Of a stretch of 64,000 nucleotides of DNA, positions 63,690-64,000 are shown piece after piece. Position 1 is the first letter of the stretch; the number at the start of each line of letters is the position of its first letter. This DNA is from Crocodylus rhombifer. Taxonomy: Eukaryota; Chordata; Crocodylia; Crocodylidae. The stretch spans positions 782,391 through 846,390 of the forward strand of contig JAVSML010024616.1 of the NCBI GenBank assembly GCA_038503035.1, in the 5' to 3' direction. Made by a program: the position numbers and the translations under genes. The notes below the pieces were generated by a model. It had not been told where the DNA came from. It searched no databases and worked only from the letters and a program-made list of their open reading frames with translations.

Positions 63690-64000
63690 GAGGCAGGGTG
63701 GGCAGGGAGGGAGCTGTTACATGCTGCCCTTGCACTGGGCATGCAGATCGCAGGCAGGGGAGGAGCTGGACAGGGATCAGAGGGGACAGGGGTGCTTTTA
63801 AGATGGCCACCAACAGCTGGCATCTGCCTCTGGCCTCAGCATGGCTGCCAAGTGGTGACAGGCATGTGACCAGGAGGCTGGAGATCTCCCCACAGTGGCT
63901 ACAGGGGCACATGGCAGGCTGCTCTAACTTGGAACTAAATCTAGTCCCAGGTCGACTGTATGTGTAGACACCAGCCTATTCCCATTTACTGCACAGTAAC
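63690..64000. other. GC-rich flank and the start of another MITE-like end
   Basis: Unassigned sequence, then TGTGTAGACACC (63,961) and TTACTGCACAGTAAC at the very end (63,985-64,000). Both motifs belong to the MITE group of this window. The element runs off the right edge. Confidence 0.4.

Overview
The window is vertebrate nuclear DNA from a sauropsid, most likely a crocodilian (a turtle is the main alternative). The evidence is indirect: two CR1 LINE lineages with typical archosaur/turtle 3' tails, a Ty3/gypsy element, a Penelope-like element, tRNA-type SINE fragments and many short inverted-repeat DNA elements. I found no host protein-coding exon I could defend. Almost everything recognisable is mobile DNA or tandem repeat in AT-rich background. 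The one host-like feature is a CpG island at 1-480 with GC boxes, a CRE-like site and a perfect TCTCGCGAGA box, probably the promoter or first exon of a gene that runs off the window or has its coding exons elsewhere.

Layout. 1-850: CpG island, then a 39/22-bp composite minisatellite. 0.85-19 kb: quiet background with short inverted-repeat elements (MITEs), a decayed LINE of a second, non-CR1 type (5.1-6.8 kb), two more minisatellites, a Myb/SANT-domain transposon relic (10.8-11.5 kb), SINE pieces and an old CR1-type tail. 19.2-32.2 kb: a complete-ended Ty3/gypsy element on the minus strand, 5-bp target duplication GACCC, inserted into a MITE and itself holding two CR1s. One is a near full-length CR1-A (21.8-26.0 kb); the other is a 5'-truncated CR1-B with an intact frame of about 918 codons (27.8-30.7 kb). 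32.3-45 kb: background, a second SANT relic, a CR1-B fragment and more MITEs. 44.9-47.8 kb: a degenerate Penelope-like element with ~400-bp inverted terminal repeats. 50.2 kb: a hAT-type MITE. 51.6-53.8 kb: CR1-A. 54.6-58.7 kb: an old CR1-B split by a young CR1-B with an 8-bp duplication. 59.7-64 kb: GC-rich DNA with a third SANT relic, and a solo LTR (62,398-63,684, duplication ATGGG) related to the gypsy LTRs.

Main points. (1) The gypsy element has pol in the order protease-integrase-RT-RNase H, with integrase upstream of RT, as in the Gmr1-like group and unlike most Ty3/gypsy elements. Its primer site matches the 3' end of tRNA-Gly over 18 bases and gag is essentially absent. (2) About a dozen otherwise dissimilar short elements share termini close to GGGCACATCTACAYGAG. 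One has TAA target duplications and two larger ones carry a Myb/SANT domain, so I infer one PIF/Harbinger-like superfamily. Several keep a hairpin at the same subterminal place although its sequence has diverged. (3) RFX X-box-like palindromes recur in the gypsy LTRs and the solo LTR. Family names are from memory of motifs; no database was searched.
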